This document shows, one piece after another, positions 23,689 to 24,150 of a DNA stretch of 24,150 bases. Numbering within the stretch: position 1 is the first letter of the stretch; every line of letters starts with the position of its first letter. A program made the position numbers and the translations under genes. This stretch comes from an uncultured Traorella sp. Lineage in GTDB: Bacteria; Bacillota_I; Bacilli_A; Erysipelotrichales; Erysipelotrichaceae. The stretch is from contig CAMEIZ010000008.1 in assembly GCA_945919165.1 (NCBI GenBank), positions 1 through 24,150 on the forward strand. The letters run 5' to 3'. Below the pieces are notes generated by a model, which did no database searches, was not told the origin of the DNA, and saw nothing but the letters and a program-made list of their open reading frames with translations.

Positions 23689-24150
23689 ATGAAAAAATAC
23701 TTGCATGGATTAACAATTATTATCAATATTATTTTGTTTATCAGTGTGTATTTTGCGTTTACAGAAAAAGATGTTTCAGATATTTATCATTGTTTTGGGT
23801 TCAGTGATAACAAAGTTACAAAATACGTTGAATTTGAACCTTCGATGAATCAAGAATCGGATGATGAATTTTTTAAGAAATTACAACGTATTGCTGATGA
23901 AAATCAAGTTGATTTTATTTTCAGTAATATGGATTATGAGAAAATGTCATTTGAAATCTATGTTTTGTCAAATCAGGATGTTGCTAATAGAATGAATCTG
24001 GAAACAACAAAACATTTTAGTTTTCAAAATGGAAATAAGCAGGAATACGAGAATGGTAAAAATTTTTATCTGTTGAATCCTAATGTCAATGTTAAGATAT
24101 TGCCTTTATCAAGAATGCCATATTTCTTATTCAAAAAATCAATATTACTT
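23689..24150 (+). CDS. Bacteriocin-associated integral membrane (immunity-like) protein, 5' part
   Basis: An open frame of 154 codons runs off the right edge with no stop. The start has an AAAAGGAG site 8 bases or so upstream. Residues 5-24 form a membrane helix (GLTIIINIILFISVYFAF). A mainly hydrophilic extracytoplasmic stretch follows, containing FFKKLQRIADENQVDFIFSN and FEIYVLSNQDV. This one helix plus outer domain, before expected further helices, matches the start of the bacteriocin-associated 7-TM family that accompanies lactococcin-972-type peptides and an ABC ATPase. The assignment is from architecture and context; the diagnostic C-terminal helices and the ABC gene are outside the window. 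Confidence 0.6.
   Translation, partial: MKKYLHGLTIIINIILFISVYFAFTEKDVSDIYHCFGFSDNKVTKYVEFEPSMNQESDDEFFKKLQRIADENQVDFIFSNMDYEKMSFEIYVLSNQDVANRMNLETTKHFSFQNGNKQEYENGKNFYLLNPNVNVKILPLSRMPYFLFKKSILL

Noticed and set aside
1..24150. CRISPR arrays, tRNA or rRNA genes, insertion sequences
   Set aside because: No regularly spaced direct repeats, tRNA-like cloverleaf segments, rRNA-like stretches, transposase motifs or terminal inverted repeats were seen.

Overview
The window is AT-rich and dense with short intergenic gaps, strong AGGAGG-type ribosome binding sites and TGA used as a stop. Together with sortase-type anchoring, maltose ABC and mannose-family PTS genes, this points to a low-GC Firmicute. 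The gene styles best fit a gut Erysipelotrichia-like organism; that assignment is inference from gene content, not from a marker gene.

Bases 1-4095 hold the end of a maltodextrin operon: the tail of MalF, then MalG, a lipoprotein alpha-amylase (GH13) and 4-alpha-glucanotransferase (MalQ), closed by a terminator. A small anchored orphan protein with its own promoter follows (4185-4574). On the opposite strand lie glycogen/maltodextrin phosphorylase (4596-6857) and a LacI-family regulator (6949-7944). A perfect 14-bp LacI/CcpA-type palindrome sits on the phosphorylase promoter. Together these genes import maltodextrins, trim them outside and inside the cell, and phosphorolyse them.

Bases 8097-13986 form the most striking unit, a three-gene operon. 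It encodes (1) a small protein that looks like a free-standing subtilisin propeptide (I9-like) with a C-terminal membrane segment; (2) a 1540-residue secreted subtilisin (S8) with a complete two-repeat type I dockerin set into its first post-catalytic beta-sandwich domain; and (3) a 205-residue protein with a signal peptide, one cohesin-like domain and an NPNTG sortase-type anchor, translationally coupled to the protease (TAATG). The protease has no anchor of its own. I infer that the cohesin protein holds it on the wall non-covalently, and that the I9-like protein is a chaperone or inhibitor.

Bases 14017-17722 carry a divergent Cof-type HAD phosphatase and a mannose-family PTS (EIIA, EIIB, EIIC, EIID). 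The shared intergenic region has two identical TGACA-TT-TGTCA elements 74 bp apart. EIID is out of frame with its own well-placed start codon by one base in a run of seven A.

Bases 17754-23157 hold a rhodanese lipoprotein and then a tightly overlapped four-gene sensory unit: membrane-tethered RbsB-like binding protein, six-TM histidine kinase, NarL/LuxR-type regulator and membrane-tethered family 1 solute-binding protein, with no transporter. An S51 (PepE-like) peptidase and terminator follow.

Bases 23234-24150 contain a lactococcin-972-like secreted peptide gene broken by a stop in its signal peptide and a frameshift near the end. After an internal terminator comes the 5' part of a membrane protein resembling the bacteriocin-associated (immunity) 7-TM family, cut by the window edge.
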